Positions 32,902 through 41,622 of a stretch of 64,000 bases of DNA are shown here, one piece after another. The translations under genes and the position numbers were made by a program. Under the pieces are notes generated by a model. That model saw only the letters and a program-made list of their open reading frames with translations. It did no database searches and had not been told where the DNA came from. This stretch comes from Deltaproteobacteria bacterium. Lineage in GTDB: Bacteria; Desulfobacterota; SM23-61. The number at the start of each line of letters is the position of its first letter. Positions within the stretch are counted from its first letter, which is position 1. Where the stretch lies: the NCBI GenBank assembly GCA_016875165.1, contig VGSF01000006.1:35040-99039 (forward strand), given 5' to 3'.

Positions 32902-34149
32902 ATGAAAAAAAGTACGATCCCATGGGCCTGCTGGCGGGGAAACAAGAATCTTCCCCTAACTTTTCCCAATCATTGGAAGGTGCGCAAGGCCTCCATGGCC
33001 GATGGGCCGGATATCAGTCAGGCCGAAATCCGCAAGGCCTTCCAGAATCCCATCGGCCAGGAGACCATCCGCAGGTTGGCCGAAGGGAAAAAAACCGCGG
33101 TCATAGCCGTAGATGACCTGACCCGGCCCACCCAGGCCTACCGTTTCTTGCCCTTCACCCTGGAAGAGTTGAATCAAGGGGGCATCAAGGATGAAAACAT
33201 CAAGATCGTCATGGCCGTCGGCTGCCACCGCCCCTTGATGAAAAACGACCAGGAGAAAAAGTTAGGGAAGAAGATAGCCAACCGCTTTCCGGTTTACAAT
33301 CATCACCCCTACGAGAACCTGATCAATGTTGGCACCACCTCCAGAGGAACCCCGGTGCAGATCAACCGCTATTTTATCGAGGCCGATGTCAAGATCGGCA
33401 TTGGCTTTATCACCCCCCACCCCATTGCCGCCTTCGGCGGAGGGGGCAAGATCGTCATCCCGGGATTGGGATCTATTGATACCATCCAAAAAAACCACAC
33501 CCCGGCCTTCATGGGCAAGATCGGCAGTACGGGCTTCTCTCAGGGATATGATCTGAACACCAACGAGCTGCGCTTGGATATCGAAGAAGGCGCCAGGATG
33601 GCCGGTTTGAACGTCATCGTCAATTCCGTGGGAACTTCTGCTGGTAAAACTGCCGGGGTTTTTGTAGGAGATTTGGTCCAGGCCCATCGCGCGGCTGTGG
33701 AACGGGCTGGAAAAGTATATTTGACCGAGGCCCTGCTGGATGCGGATATCGGCATTTTTAATGCTTTCCCCGAAGATACGGAATTGGTCCAGGCCCAGAA
33801 GGCCCTCAATGTATGGACGGGCAATTTATCCCGCCGTTTGGTGCGCGCAGGGGGAAAAGTGGTCATTGCCACTGCCAGCTCCGACGGCCTGGGATTTCAT
33901 TCCCTCGCCGACCGCGGGATGAGGCTTTATAACCCGGTAGATCGCCGCCAGTCTATAGCTGGAATCTTCCAGGGGCGCAAGGTTATTGTTTTTTCGCCCA
34001 ACTGCTCGCGGGCCGACCTTTTGGAACGTTATCCGGAAACCGCGATCATTCGCAATACCTGGAAGGATGTCTTGGAAGAGTTGAAAGAGGGGAGTTCGGG
34101 ACAGAGCGTTTCCATCTTTCCCAACGGCTCTTTACAATTCGCCGTTTAA
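32902..34149 (+). CDS. larA: LarA-family nickel-pincer racemase/epimerase, copy 2
   Basis: 415 residues, a paralogue of the enzyme at 16 kb. The key residues are present: DDLTRPT (D71/D72, R75), H109 in GCHRP, H173 in TPHP, K183 in GGGGKIVIPG, H199 in KNHT. GCHRP is closer to canonical LarA than copy 1's GAHTAYD. GGGGAG lies before the ATG. It stands alone on the plus strand among minus-strand acyl-CoA genes, so its substrate (another 2-hydroxyacid) is open. A hairpin terminator follows. Confidence 0.88.
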   Translation: MKKSTIPWACWRGNKNLPLTFPNHWKVRKASMADGPDISQAEIRKAFQNPIGQETIRRLAEGKKTAVIAVDDLTRPTQAYRFLPFTLEELNQGGIKDENIKIVMAVGCHRPLMKNDQEKKLGKKIANRFPVYNHHPYENLINVGTTSRGTPVQINRYFIEADVKIGIGFITPHPIAAFGGGGKIVIPGLGSIDTIQKNHTPAFMGKIGSTGFSQGYDLNTNELRLDIEEGARMAGLNVIVNSVGTSAGKTAGVFVGDLVQAHRAAVERAGKVYLTEALLDADIGIFNAFPEDTELVQAQKALNVWTGNLSRRLVRAGGKVVIATASSDGLGFHSLADRGMRLYNPVDRRQSIAGIFQGRKVIVFSPNCSRADLLERYPETAIIRNTWKDVLEELKEGSSGQSVSIFPNGSLQFAV

Positions 34150-34165
34150 AAACCATTTTCCCGTT

Positions 34166-34214
34166 TCCGCGATACCTCCTGAAGTGATTTAAAACATTCG
34201 GGGGGTATCGCGGA
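34166..34214. terminator. Bidirectional hairpin terminator
   Basis: TCCGCGATACCTCC (34166-34179) pairs with GGGGGTATCGCGGA (34201-34214). It lies between the convergent larA homologue and acyl-CoA ligase. Confidence 0.65.
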
Positions 34215-34242
34215 CTTCCTCCTTGAAAAACCGCTGCAACCC

Positions 34243-35805
34243 CTATCTCACCCTACGGGCTTCACCCGCCCAGAACTTTTCCCGGAGTTCTCGTTTGAGA
34301 ACTTTTCCATAAGCGTTCTTGGGTATGGCGTCGATGAAATCTACCGATTTGGGTTTTTTAAAACTGGCCAGATACTGCTTGCAAAAGCTGATAATTTCAT
34401 CTTCCGTAGCCTTTCGGCCTTCCCTCAGCGACACAATGGCCTTGATGGATTCGCCCCACTTTTCGTCAGGAACTCCAATAACCGCCACCTCCAGAACGGC
34501 GGGGTGTTTGATGATCACATCCTCAATCTCCCGGGAGTAGATATTTTCCCCTCCACTGATAATCATATCCTTGGCTCGATCGAGGATGTAGACATACCCT
34601 TTTTCATCCATGATCCCTAAATCTCCCGTGTACAGCCATCCGCCCCGTAAGGTTTCAGCGGTTGCTTCGGGGTTTTTCCAGTAGCCCTTCATGACCACTT
34701 CCCCCCGGACTACAATCTCCCCCATCTTTCCCGGCGGGAGGTCTCGGTCCATATCGTCAATAATCTTCACTTCCACATCCGTCCGGGGAATCCCCGCCGA
34801 GGTCAAACGCCTCATTTGTTCATCTGTACCTTCCAGCAGATGTTCTTCCTGCCGAAGGTAGGAGATGGTCATGGGAGCTTCAGCCTGTCCAAAAAGCTGA
34901 ACGAAGATCTGACCCATTCTTTTTACCGCAGCCTTAAGGTCTTCCACCAAGATAGGGGCCCCGCCATAATTGATACACCTCAGACTGCTTAAGTCATAAC
35001 GGCCAATCTCCGGGGAGATGATCAGACGTTTGATCATCGCCGGGGCCATGAATATATTGGTAACTCTCCTCCTCTGGATAGCTTTAAAAACAATAGGAGG
35101 GTCAAAAGATTTCGAGGCCAGGATAACATTGGCCGCGCCCTTGGCTACGTTGGGAAGAGAATAGAGCCCGCTCCCATGGCTTAGGGGAGCGGCATGCAAG
35201 GCCGCATCTTCTGGTCCCAAGGGGCACATGTCGGCGAAAAAATTCATGGTCATGACCATCAGGTTATGATGGGTCAGCATCGCCCCTTTCGGACGGCCCG
35301 TGGTTCCAGAGGTATAAAAAATCCAGGCCAGGTGGTCCCTCTCCACCTCTTCATCGTTAAAATTGGCCGGTTTATCCTTGATTAAAGACTCGTAAAGAAT
35401 CATTCCCTCCAAAGGTTCTGTGATGCAGATGTAGTGCTTAATCCGGGGCATCTCGCCTTTGAGGGCATAGAGGGAGTCCCGGAAATCTTCTCCCAGGATG
35501 ACTGCCTCAGCCTCCGAGTTATCGATGATGAAACTGCACTCTTTGGGGTGGAGGCGAAAATTGACGGGAACCGATCCCAGCCCGGCCTTGAAGCAGGCAA
35601 AGAGAGCCTCGAGGAACTCGGGGCAGTTGTGCAGGAGGATGGCTACATTCGCCCCCTTCTGGATTCCCAAGCCCCGGAGGGCATTAGCCAACCGATTGAT
35701 TCGTTCGTTGGCCTGCTGGTAAGTCAACTCATAGTCGCCGTAGGCTATGGCCAGCCTATCGGGAAAGGTGCGGGCCGTTTTGGTGAAAAGTGTCCCCACG
35801 TTCAT
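34243..35805 (-). CDS. Acyl-CoA ligase (long/medium-chain, ANL superfamily)
   Basis: 520 residues, all ANL motifs: IFYTSGTTGRPKGAM (A3), QLFGQAEAP (A5), YTGDLGIMDEKGY (A7), DRAKDMIISGGENIYSREIE (A8) and the A10 lysine in AYGKVLKREL. It forms acyl-AMP and then acyl-CoA from a free carboxylic acid. Typical of fatty-acid or aromatic-acid CoA ligases of the FadD3/FadD13 kind. Only AAGGTA precedes the start, a weak site. A thiolase/DUF35 remnant lies immediately upstream on the same strand, so it once belonged to an acyl-CoA degradation or transfer operon. Confidence 0.9.
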   Translation of the reverse strand: MNVGTLFTKTARTFPDRLAIAYGDYELTYQQANERINRLANALRGLGIQKGANVAILLHNCPEFLEALFACFKAGLGSVPVNFRLHPKECSFIIDNSEAEAVILGEDFRDSLYALKGEMPRIKHYICITEPLEGMILYESLIKDKPANFNDEEVERDHLAWIFYTSGTTGRPKGAMLTHHNLMVMTMNFFADMCPLGPEDAALHAAPLSHGSGLYSLPNVAKGAANVILASKSFDPPIVFKAIQRRRVTNIFMAPAMIKRLIISPEIGRYDLSSLRCINYGGAPILVEDLKAAVKRMGQIFVQLFGQAEAPMTISYLRQEEHLLEGTDEQMRRLTSAGIPRTDVEVKIIDDMDRDLPPGKMGEIVVRGEVVMKGYWKNPEATAETLRGGWLYTGDLGIMDEKGYVYILDRAKDMIISGGENIYSREIEDVIIKHPAVLEVAVIGVPDEKWGESIKAIVSLREGRKATEDEIISFCKQYLASFKKPKSVDFIDAIPKNAYGKVLKRELREKFWAGEARRVR

Positions 35806-35844
35806 AGACGTACCTTACTGGCTTGAAAAGCCGGCAAGCGAAGC

Positions 35845-36104
35845 TTATGCCCCACTTGCCGGTCTAAGGTAAAAAGGGGCTAAGGCTTGAAAGCTAAATA
35901 AGTTTTCTGTTCGGGCCATAATCTTCGCGCTTTCCTCCAGCTCTACGACCCCCACGACATAAGGATTATTTTTACTAAAGCCTTCTTTTCTAAATAGGCT
36001 TCAGCAAAAAAATCCTTGGAATTACGGTCTTTAAATAATCCCAATTTGGACAATCCGCCCCCAACAACTGCTACGCCTCTTGAAAGTTTTTTCTTCCTTC
36101 TCAT
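35845..36104 (-). pseudogene. Remnant of a thiolase-DUF35 (OB-fold) gene pair
   Basis: Below the length of a normal gene but recognisable. From ATG at 36104 (perfect AGGAGGT upstream) the frame reads GVAVVGGGLSKLGLFKDRNS then KDFFAEAYLE, the N-terminus of an SCP-x-type thiolase. After about 50 codons it stops. The next frame reads NPYVVGVVELEESAKIMART, typical of the DUF35 OB-fold protein that partners such thiolases, ending at 35845. A large internal deletion has joined the head of one gene to the middle of the other. This is the only content of the gap between the ligase and the aminotransferase. Confidence 0.6.
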
Positions 36105-36169
36105 GTCAACCTCCTTGATAAAGGATTAACCTAACCACAGAGCGTGCAGAGAACGTATCCATTTCAACT

Positions 36170-37351
36170 TTAACTCCTTAAGAATTTTTCCATCCTCTCC
36201 TTAACCTGATGAAGCGTCTCCCAGGACTTGGCAAAGCAGATGCGCACCTTATCCCGCCCGTCCTCTGGCCGATGGTAGAAGCTTGACCCCGGCACCACAG
36301 CCAGACCCGCTTTTTCCACCAGGGCCATGGCCAAGGCCTCATCATTATCGTATCCCAATCCATCAATGCGGATCATCATGTAATAGGCCCCGGAAGGGCG
36401 AAGCACCGGCATAGAAAGTTCCTGAAAAATTTGCAGGAGGAAGTCCCGTTGCTCCCGGTAATGCTCTCCCATATCCCAGTAGTAAGAATCAGGAAGGGCC
36501 ATGGCCGTTATAGCGGCTATTTGGAAGGGAGTCGGAGCCGCCACCACCATGTAATCATGCACCTTGCGGATGGCCGACATCAGGCCGTAAGGCGCGATAA
36601 CGTATCCGACCCGCCAGCCCGTAACGCTGTAAGTCTTCGAACAGCCGTTGATGGTGGCCGTGCGCTCCCACATGCCCGGCAAGCTGGCTATACTGACGTG
36701 CTTGAGTCCGTCGTATATAATGTGTTCGTATATCTCATCTGTGATAACGTACGTCCCGTGTTTCAGGCAAAGGCGAGCGATGATTTCCAACTCCTCCCTG
36801 AGAAACACCTTTCCCGAAGGATTGGCCGGAGTGTTCAGGATCAAGGCTTTAGGGTTCCTGGAAAAGGCTTTGTTTAACGCCTTCATATCGATCGCCCATT
36901 CTGGCCCCCTTAAGGGAACAAAGAGCGGTGCGGCTCCGCACAAGGCCAGTCCCGGAAGGTAATTCTCATAGTAAGGTTCGAATATGATGACCTGCTCTCC
37001 CGGATTCACCAGAGCCAGCAATGAAGCCACGATGGCCTCGCTGCTGCCGCAGGTGATGGTGACTTCCTTTTCCGGATCAGGCCGGCGGCCATTGAGATTG
37101 AAGCGGGATACTTTTTGGGAAACCGCTTCCCGCAGGGCTGGTAGCCCCCAGGTTATGGAGTACTGGTTGTTCCCCCCCTGAATCGCCTGCAAGGCCGCCT
37201 GGATAACTTCTTCAGGGGCTGATTTTTCCGGGAATCCCTGGGCTAAGTTGATCCCTCCGTATTGCTGGCAAACCCGGGTCATCTTGCGGATTACCGATTC
37301 CTGGAAAGATTCGGTCCGTTTGGCTACGCTATATTCCATCACAATCTCCAT
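36170..37351 (-). CDS. PLP-dependent aminotransferase, class I/II (AspC/kynurenine type)
   Basis: 393 residues. GGINLAQGFPEKSAP is the class I signature; N177 in NTPANPSGK, D205 in ITDEIYEH, the PLP-lysine K239 in GCSKTYSVTGWRVGY and a C-terminal Arg in VRICFAKS are in place. It transfers an amino group between an amino acid and a 2-oxoacid; substrate not predictable. The second ATG (37339) has a better GGAG spacing than the first. No operon partner on either side. Confidence 0.9.
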   Translation of the reverse strand: MEIVMEYSVAKRTESFQESVIRKMTRVCQQYGGINLAQGFPEKSAPEEVIQAALQAIQGGNNQYSITWGLPALREAVSQKVSRFNLNGRRPDPEKEVTITCGSSEAIVASLLALVNPGEQVIIFEPYYENYLPGLALCGAAPLFVPLRGPEWAIDMKALNKAFSRNPKALILNTPANPSGKVFLREELEIIARLCLKHGTYVITDEIYEHIIYDGLKHVSIASLPGMWERTATINGCSKTYSVTGWRVGYVIAPYGLMSAIRKVHDYMVVAAPTPFQIAAITAMALPDSYYWDMGEHYREQRDFLLQIFQELSMPVLRPSGAYYMMIRIDGLGYDNDEALAMALVEKAGLAVVPGSSFYHRPEDGRDKVRICFAKSWETLHQVKERMEKFLRS

Positions 37352-37443
37352 CTCAAGGCGATTTAGCCACAGAGGTCACAGAGGCCACCGAGATCCAAGA
37401 GTTAAAAAGTGAATTACAGAAAATAGACAAAAAATAGAATTTT

Positions 37444-37708
37444 GTAACAGTTCAGCGATTTGAAAAAATGGTATTAAAGCCTTTGTTTTGGGCCGGGGGT
37501 TAGAGCGGAACGCGCCGGAAGCATCGGTTGGGTTTCCGCTTGGCCACGGAGACAGAAGATCTTTTCCTCCGAAGGAGGCGGGGGTTTTTGCCCGCCCCAT
37601 ATGCGGAGATATAAGCGCCTTATGATTCCAAGCGTTCCGCTCTGGCCCCCGGCCCCTGGAATCCCTTGGCCTTTACAACACACCTTTTTTCAAAGGGCTA
37701 AAGTGTTT
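37444..37708 (+). repeat. 265-bp hairpin repeat, copy D
   Basis: Begins GTAACAGTTCAGCG and ends GGGCTAAAGTGTTT (final TTAC lost). The inner arm and the CGCCGGAAGCATCGG core are intact. It lies antisense in the gap between the ACT-domain gene and the aminotransferase. A CACAGAGGTCACAGAGGCC repeat adjoins it. Confidence 0.85.
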
Positions 37709-37760
37709 CAATTTTTTAATTTTATTTATTTCCCTGTAATCTCTGTGGCTAATAATTTTT

Positions 37761-38150
37761 TTAATAATGAATCTGATGTCCATTCTGAGCAAGGGTCTGG
37801 ACTGCTTTTCCTAGATGTTGCTCTTTCACCAGCAAATAATCCGTGTTGTAAGTGGACAGCGCAAAAACACTAATCCCTTCCTTGGCCAAGGGGATGGTCA
37901 GGGAGGCAAGGACGCCAGTAATGGAAAAATCCAGTGATCCTGCCACCTGCAAACACCGCCACCCTCCCTCCTTCTTGATTCCTTCCGGGACGTTCATCTG
38001 AGAGCAGACTACGGATAATTCTTCTTTTGTTCTGGTGAGGGAAAAAAACGCGCAGGTGAGCGCCCAGTCGGGAATCCCGGCATCTTTGTCCATCTGGCAA
38101 ATCGCCAGGGTCTCTGGCCGGACGGAAATCTTAAGTTTTAAATCCAGCAT
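37761..38150 (-). CDS. ACT-domain regulatory protein
   Basis: 129 residues, two ACT-like halves. The second half, LDFSITGVLASLTIPLAKEGISVFALSTYNTDYLLVKE, matches ACT_7/CASTOR-type amino-acid-sensing domains. No catalytic domain is attached, so it is probably a small ligand-binding regulator. The start lacks a clear ribosome-binding site. It lies downstream of no obvious operon. Its ligand is unknown; amino acids are usual. Confidence 0.75.
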   Translation of the reverse strand: MLDLKLKISVRPETLAICQMDKDAGIPDWALTCAFFSLTRTKEELSVVCSQMNVPEGIKKEGGWRCLQVAGSLDFSITGVLASLTIPLAKEGISVFALSTYNTDYLLVKEQHLGKAVQTLAQNGHQIHY

Positions 38151-38248
38151 GGCATCCGCTAAGGGTTCAACAGCATCATCAAGAATTTAGAAATATATCT
38201 TAAACAAAGGATAGCCGTATGTACACAATAAAATTGAAGTCAAATTTG

Positions 38249-38399
38249 ATGATCTCGTAAAAAGTCGCGAAAGGGTCATTGCGAGCGAAAGCGAAGCAAT
38301 CTCGTTTTTATAAGTGCCCGAAAATACAAGATTGCTTCGTCGTCCCGCAAATGCGGAACTCCTCGCAATGACAAGAACAAGACTTTTTACGAAGCCATC
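38249..38399. repeat. TCGTAAAAAGTC palindromic element, copy 4
   Basis: ATCTCGTAAAAAGTCGCG and GACTTTTTACGAAGCCATC bound an interior GTCATTGCGAGCGAAAGCG..GAAGCAATC palindrome. It abuts repeat copy E directly. Confidence 0.8.
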
Positions 38400-38710
38400 G
38401 TAACCCTTCAGTCACGAGTGGCTATGACAGGAATATCGGAGGAACTAACCCTGGCAAAGATTCTGTTTTGGCCGGGGGGCCAGGCCGGTATGCGCCGGAA
38501 GCATCGGCTGGGATATCCCTGTTCATGGTGCACTCACTTAACCTCCGCCGGAGGAGGCGGTAGGCGTCAGCCCCGCCCCATCCACGGAGAAATCAGCGCC
38601 TCATGGTTCCAAGCGGACTGGACTGGCCCCCCGGCCATGGGCTCCCTTGGCCTTTACGCCGAACCTTTCCTCATCCGACCTTGGCCACCCACCCGTGACT
38701 GAAGGGTTAC
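38400..38710 (+). repeat. 265-bp-family hairpin repeat, divergent copy E (311 bp)
   Basis: The core CGCCGGAAGCATCGG and TGGTTCCAAGCG link it to copies A-D, but its outer ends are different: GTAACCCTTCAGTCACG and CGTGACTGAAGGGTTAC, which still pair perfectly. The inner arm GGCCGGGGGGCCAG pairs perfectly with CTGGCCCCCCGGCC. So sequence has changed while pairing is kept. It lies about 250 bases upstream of the DUF362 gene; the stretch 38711-38958 shows no other feature. Confidence 0.8.
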
Positions 38711-38958
38711 AAGCCATCAAATTTTGTACTTGACAAAATTAATAGAGCAGGTAAATTATCGTTGTATTTATCCTTCCAACTGCACTTCCAGTACAAATAG
38801 GCCACTTATGGAAAAAAGTAATGGAAACTTTTTCTTTCAGAGAACTATCCATCTGCCGGAGGCAAAAATCAAAGAGAAAGGGGGGAAAATTGCGCTATAG
38901 GTTTGGAGTGGAATGATAGGTCCATTTTAACCCTAACCCTGAGGAAGGAGGAAGGAAA

Positions 38959-40143
38959 ATGAGCTCCGAGGTGATTACCCGAAGGAAGTTTATCACGAAA
39001 GTGGCCAAATACTGCGGCGCCGGAATTGCGGCGGTAGGATTGATCGGCCCAAGACAGGCCCACGCCGTGGAAGATTTGGATATTCCGGCTCATGAAGGTG
39101 TCTGGAGAATGCGGGATACCCAGCTTAAACAGTACGGGGAATTTATTAAAAATGCCCCCCTTCCCAAAGATTATTTCGATAAAAAACCTGAATCATTGAC
39201 CGACGGGGGAGCTCCGGTCAATTGGTCCCATCTCCATCCCAACTGGTACGCCGAAGGGAACAAATCCCAGGTTGGGCTCATCATGGCAACCCAATTGGAT
39301 AAAGACCTTAAGGGTGATATTAAAAAAGTCATGAAGCTCATCGGGGGGTTTGAAAAATCCCTTAAAAAAACAGATAAAATTCTTATCAAACCCAATATGA
39401 ACACGGGAGATCCATGGCCTCAGGGGGGCACAGATCCAGAGTTTTTAAGGGCCCTTATTTTAGTTCTCAAGGACGAAGGTTATACAAACCTGACCGTGGC
39501 CGATACCTGCGGCCCCTGGGGGCCAACCATGCGGGTCATCAAGAAAATGGGCTATGACTCTGTAGGCTGGGAAACGAAAACCCCTGTTAAAACCTGGGAA
39601 AAAGAAAAATGGATGAACATCCGCAACGCCGAGGCCGAATTCCTGGGTAAGATGGGCGGAGGGGATGGCACCGTGGCCTATCCTGAAGACCTCAGAAATT
39701 ACGATAAAGTGATCTACACCCCGATTATGAAGACTCATTTCCTCGGAGGGATAACCATGAGTCTGAAGCTCTCCGTCGGGATTTTACACCGGGCGGATCG
39801 CGGGGCCCATCTCCATAGCTTCAACCACATTTTCGTCGCCGAGCAATCCGCTGAAGTTAATCTACCTTTCCGGCCCGACCTGATCATCATGGACGGCCGC
39901 AGGTCTCTTATCAGCGGCGGGCCTTCCCACGGCGAGCAAGTAAAACCCGGCATGATCCTCGCCTCGGGAGACCAGGTGGCCAATGACGTCATGGGCATCA
40001 AGATTTTGCAGGAATGGTACCCCAACATGGCGGCCAACAAGATCGGCATGTATGCCTGGTATCAGAAACAGATTATCCAGGCCGTGAAGAAGAATATAGG
40101 ATACGCCAAAAAAGATGATGATCTCAAACTCGTCCTGGGTTGA
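38959..40143 (+). CDS. Tat-exported DUF362 protein
   Basis: 394 residues. The Tat signal TRRKFITK (R8-R9) with hydrophobic GIAAVGLIG is cleaved near QAHAVE. The DUF362 domain includes ILIKPNMNTGDPWP, LTVADTCGPWGPT, TPIMKTHFLGGITMSLKLSVG and IIMDGRRSLISGGPSHGEQ. DUF362 proteins are often fused to ferredoxin domains and tied to Fe-S or metal chemistry; this one has no cluster motif. Strong GGAGGAAGG upstream. A hairpin terminator follows, so it is monocistronic. Function unknown. Confidence 0.85.
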   Translation: MSSEVITRRKFITKVAKYCGAGIAAVGLIGPRQAHAVEDLDIPAHEGVWRMRDTQLKQYGEFIKNAPLPKDYFDKKPESLTDGGAPVNWSHLHPNWYAEGNKSQVGLIMATQLDKDLKGDIKKVMKLIGGFEKSLKKTDKILIKPNMNTGDPWPQGGTDPEFLRALILVLKDEGYTNLTVADTCGPWGPTMRVIKKMGYDSVGWETKTPVKTWEKEKWMNIRNAEAEFLGKMGGGDGTVAYPEDLRNYDKVIYTPIMKTHFLGGITMSLKLSVGILHRADRGAHLHSFNHIFVAEQSAEVNLPFRPDLIIMDGRRSLISGGPSHGEQVKPGMILASGDQVANDVMGIKILQEWYPNMAANKIGMYAWYQKQIIQAVKKNIGYAKKDDDLKLVLG

Positions 40144-40163
40144 TCTCCTTTCCAAAGATTAAC

Positions 40164-40201
40164 TGCCCCCTTTCCCCCTTAAAGGGAAGGGGGATTTTTT
40201 T
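40164..40201 (+). terminator. Rho-independent terminator
   Basis: CCCCCTTTCCC pairs with GGGAAGGGGG and is followed by ATTTTTTT, just after the DUF362 gene. Confidence 0.75.
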
Positions 40202-40214
40202 ACTACCCAATAAA

Positions 40215-40350
40215 GATGATCTCGTAAAAAGTCAGAAAAGCCGTCACTCCTGCGAAAGCAGGAGTCCAGAACTGCTTGAATTAACTGAATTCCCGCTTTC
40301 GCGGGAATGACGAAAATGGGGCAAAAAGGACTTTTTACGAAACCATCAAT
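40215..40350. repeat. TCGTAAAAAGTC palindromic element, copy 5
   Basis: GATGATCTCGTAAAAAGTC and GACTTTTTACGAAACCATC bound CTCCTGCGAAAGCAGGAG and ATTCCCGCTTTCGCGGGAAT (dRS3-like). It lies directly before a small exported-protein gene. Confidence 0.8.
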
Positions 40351-40371
40351 AAAAGATCCGGAGACTTATCG

Positions 40372-40746
40372 ATGATTAAATATACCCTCTTTTTTTTCAT
40401 CGTAACCCTGCTTATCCCTTCCATTGCTATCCCCCAGAAGGCGGAACCTACTATTATTGATTTCAAAGTCCAGGCAATGTATCGGGCAGCCAAACTAACC
40501 TGGAAGGTGAAGGGAGATTTGAAAAGCACGGCGGCCGTCCAAATCTTTCGCGCTGATACTTTTGCAGACGGCCCATATAAAGAGATAGGCGCCGTGAATA
40601 TAATTTCCGGTAAAAGCTCCTATGAATACGTGGATAAGAGCATGGGATCGGAAGCAAAATACTATTACAAGCTTACCATTAAAGAAACCGATGAATCTTT
40701 CGGCCCGCTCCCCACGAGGCCTTATTTTTCCCCCCCAGCCACATAA
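40372..40746 (+). CDS. Small exported fibronectin-type-III-like protein
   Basis: 124 residues with a Sec signal peptide (LFFFIVTLLIPSIAIPQK). The mature part is a single beta-sandwich resembling an FN3 domain: KVQAMYRAAKLTWKVKGD, then YEYVDKSMGSEAKYYYKLTIKE. CCGGAG lies before the ATG. It could be a cell-surface or periplasmic adaptor. It sits ahead of the aldehyde oxidoreductase genes but is separated from them by a hairpin repeat, so a shared role is uncertain. Confidence 0.65.
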   Translation: MIKYTLFFFIVTLLIPSIAIPQKAEPTIIDFKVQAMYRAAKLTWKVKGDLKSTAAVQIFRADTFADGPYKEIGAVNIISGKSSYEYVDKSMGSEAKYYYKLTIKETDESFGPLPTRPYFSPPAT

Positions 40747-40830
40747 GGGTCCGAGGATTCAAGGGGCCGAGGATTCGAGTGAAAATTTTATAGTTTTTCC
40801 ACTTGACCCCTTGAACTCTTGGCCCCTGGC
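40747..40830. repeat. AGGATTCAAGGGGCCGAGG hairpin repeat
   Basis: GGGTCCGAGGATTCAAGG..CC on the left is mirrored by CCCCTTGAACTCTTGGCCCC on the right. Same family as 29690-29774. Confidence 0.5.
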
Positions 40831-40902
40831 ACCCTATTAATGACAAAAGGGTGAGTCGATGAAAGGTTGGCCAGATAATTCCGCCAGGAGAGAAGATGGC
40901 AT

Positions 40903-41508
40903 ATGACCAGGGATATTGACCGGCGAACAGTTCTTAAAGGCTTCACCCTCGGGGCCTTTGCCCTGGGAAGCGTCGTTAGCCTGGGAAGTCTGCTGGAGAT
41001 TATCACCTTTCCCAACGGGCAAAAAGCGGCTCTGGCCAGGGGAGTAATCCTGGCGGACAAATCCCTTTGCTCGGGGTGCCGCATTTGCGAGATGGTCTGC
41101 GCCAATTTCAACAGCGCGGGCCGTAATTCCGATTCCCTTTCCCTGCTGCTTCTGGAAAAAGATTATTTGCGGGGGGATTACCAGCCAAAGGTGTGTCACC
41201 AGTGCGCTGACCCTCCTTGCCTCAAGGCCTGCCCGGTGACTGCCCTGCAGATAGACCGGCAAAGAGGCACATACGCCCGGGTCATCGATGAGCGGGCCTG
41301 CATCGGCTGTCAGAAATGCGTGGATGCCTGTCAAAGGTATTTCCGGCCTTCCCGTCCGAGGTTTGATCCCGCGAAACATCGAACGATCAAATGCCATCTT
41401 TGCTTCGGAGACCCCCAATGCGTGAAGTTTTGTCCCCTCGGCGTTCTCAGGCTGGAGCGGTCCGAGAAAGGGTTGCTTGTCGGCTACCCTGTGATCAAAG
41501 AAGACTGA
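40903..41508 (+). CDS. Tat-signal ferredoxin subunit with four 4Fe-4S motifs (aldehyde oxidoreductase partner)
   Basis: 201 residues. The N-terminus has DRRTVLKGF, a twin-arginine signal or anchor. Four cysteine motifs follow: CSGCRICEMVC (C56-C66), CHQCADPPCLKACP, CIGCQKCVDACQ and CHLCFGDPQCVKFCP, enough for four 4Fe-4S clusters, as in HycB/DmsB-type electron-transfer subunits. It should pass electrons between the AOR downstream and the cytochrome b. A Tat signal on this subunit suggests the complex faces the periplasm or is anchored there. AGGAGAG precedes the start. Confidence 0.85.
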   Translation: MTRDIDRRTVLKGFTLGAFALGSVVSLGSLLEIITFPNGQKAALARGVILADKSLCSGCRICEMVCANFNSAGRNSDSLSLLLLEKDYLRGDYQPKVCHQCADPPCLKACPVTALQIDRQRGTYARVIDERACIGCQKCVDACQRYFRPSRPRFDPAKHRTIKCHLCFGDPQCVKFCPLGVLRLERSEKGLLVGYPVIKED

Positions 41509-41520
41509 AGTATGAAGACA

Positions 41521-41600
41521 GTTCGGAGTTCAGAGTTCGGAGTGAGGAAATAAATGGCGCTTGTTTTTTTACTCCGAACTCCGAACTAAATTACTCCGAA
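41521..41600. repeat. Inverted repeat between the Fe-S subunit and AOR genes
   Basis: GTTCGGAGTTCAGAGTTCGG (41521-41540) is mirrored by CTCCGAACTCCGAACTAAAT (about 41572-41591), with TTTTTTT between. It may reduce read-through or stabilise the message. Confidence 0.5.
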
Positions 41601-41622
41601 CATTATTTAACTGGGTTTTATT

